From Caryophanales bacterium UBA6768 (GTDB lineage: Bacteria > Bacillota > Bacilli > Bacillales_D > Amphibacillaceae), in assembly GCA_002453315.1 (NCBI GenBank), contig DKGO01000133.1, forward strand, positions 1-14,757: a stretch of 14,757 nt of DNA. Reading direction: 5' to 3'. Of this stretch, positions 14,405 to 14,757 are shown piece after piece; position 1 is the stretch's first letter, and every line of letters starts with the position of its first letter. A program made the translations under genes and the position numbers. Under the pieces are notes generated by a model, which was not told the DNA's origin, made no database searches, and saw only the letters and a program-made list of their open reading frames with translations.

Positions 14405-14757
14405 ATGTTAAGTGACCCTTTTATAAAAGCAATGCCAATTATTCATACTTTGGAAAATGCAGGATATGAAGCCTATTTTGTAGGTGGATGTGTGCGTGAT
14501 TGTTTGCTTCAACGGAAAATAAAAGATATTGATATTGCAACATCAGCATGCCCGCAAATTGTGCAAACTCTTTTTCATAAAGTCATTCCTACAGGTATTA
14601 GACATGGAACTGTGACAGTTAGACATGAAAATGAATCATACGAAATAACAACTTATCGTATAGAGCAAAGGTATACGAATCAGCGGCATCCAGATGGGGT
14701 AGAATTTATTCGCAATATAGAGGAAGATTTAAAGCGAAGGGATTTTACAATCAATGC
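14405..14757 (+). CDS. cca: CCA-adding tRNA nucleotidyltransferase, 3'-truncated by window edge
   Basis: The first 117 codons of a class II tRNA nucleotidyltransferase, which adds or repairs the 3' CCA end of tRNAs using CTP and ATP. The frame stays open to the window end. The nucleotidyltransferase head is clear: GGCVRDCLL (the GG-[S/C]-VRD motif), then KDIDIATSA, whose Asp-x-Asp holds the catalytic metals. [15 protein letters not shown] and RRDFTINA follow, the last being the conserved motif B region. AGGAG (14395-14399) overlaps the bshA stop and lies five bases before ATG 14405. With only eight bases between the genes, cca is surely co-transcribed with bshA. The same order bshA-cca is found in B. 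subtilis. Confidence 0.95.
   Translation, partial: MLSDPFIKAMPIIHTLENAGYEAYFVGGCVRDCLLQRKIKDIDIATSACPQIVQTLFHKVIPTGIRHGTVTVRHENESYEITTYRIEQRYTNQRHPDGVEFIRNIEEDLKRRDFTIN

Noticed and set aside
1..14757. CRISPR arrays, tRNA or rRNA genes, intact insertion sequences
   Set aside because: No regularly spaced direct repeats, no tRNA cloverleaf or rRNA segments, and no transposase or nuclease reading frames were seen on either strand.

Overview
The window is chromosomal DNA from a low-GC Gram-positive bacterium, almost certainly Bacillaceae. Both gene content and order follow the Bacillus subtilis aro / qcr / ypj / dapB / bshA / cca neighbourhood. Differences from B. subtilis (from memory of its map): no trpEDCFBA between aroH and hisC, no ypiB between ypiA and ypiF, and no mgsA-bshB1 between dapB and bshA. 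This points to a relative such as the Oceanobacillus/Virgibacillus group rather than to B. subtilis itself; the genus cannot be fixed from sequence alone.

Bases 1-6155 are one tightly packed plus-strand operon for aromatic amino acid synthesis: aroB (5' end cut off by the window), aroH, hisC, tyrA and aroA, ending in the TPR gene ypiA. AroB and AroA act on the route to chorismate. AroH and TyrA lead to tyrosine, and HisC probably serves as both histidinol-phosphate and aromatic aminotransferase. ypiF follows.

Bases 6755-8892 are a self-contained respiratory unit: a good sigma-A promoter, qcrA (Rieske protein), qcrB (cytochrome b6-like), qcrC (subunit IV fused to cytochrome c) and a strong intrinsic terminator. 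Together they encode the menaquinol:cytochrome c reductase (bc complex).

Bases 8912-10813 hold ypjA, a very short membrane protein that looks like a core-deleted YpjB, and a YugP-type membrane zinc peptidase with its own promoter and terminator. A YitT-family gene (ypjC) lies on the minus strand at 10794-11663.

Bases 11761-14757 carry ypjD (MazG-type pyrophosphohydrolase), dapB (lysine/diaminopimelate synthesis), a gene-free 287-base gap, bshA (first step of bacillithiol synthesis) and the start of cca (tRNA CCA-adding enzyme).

The dapB-bshA gap is the most interesting part. It contains a set of nested and pseudoknot-compatible helices over about 230 bases, with a perfect TATAAT box just upstream. 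It reads as a structured non-coding RNA, and its GTGCC-TAA / CTGTGCG-TAA and GGGGCTTGCACC elements resemble transposon-type (IscB/HEARO omega-RNA-like) RNAs as I remember them. No nuclease gene is nearby. The family call is unverified.
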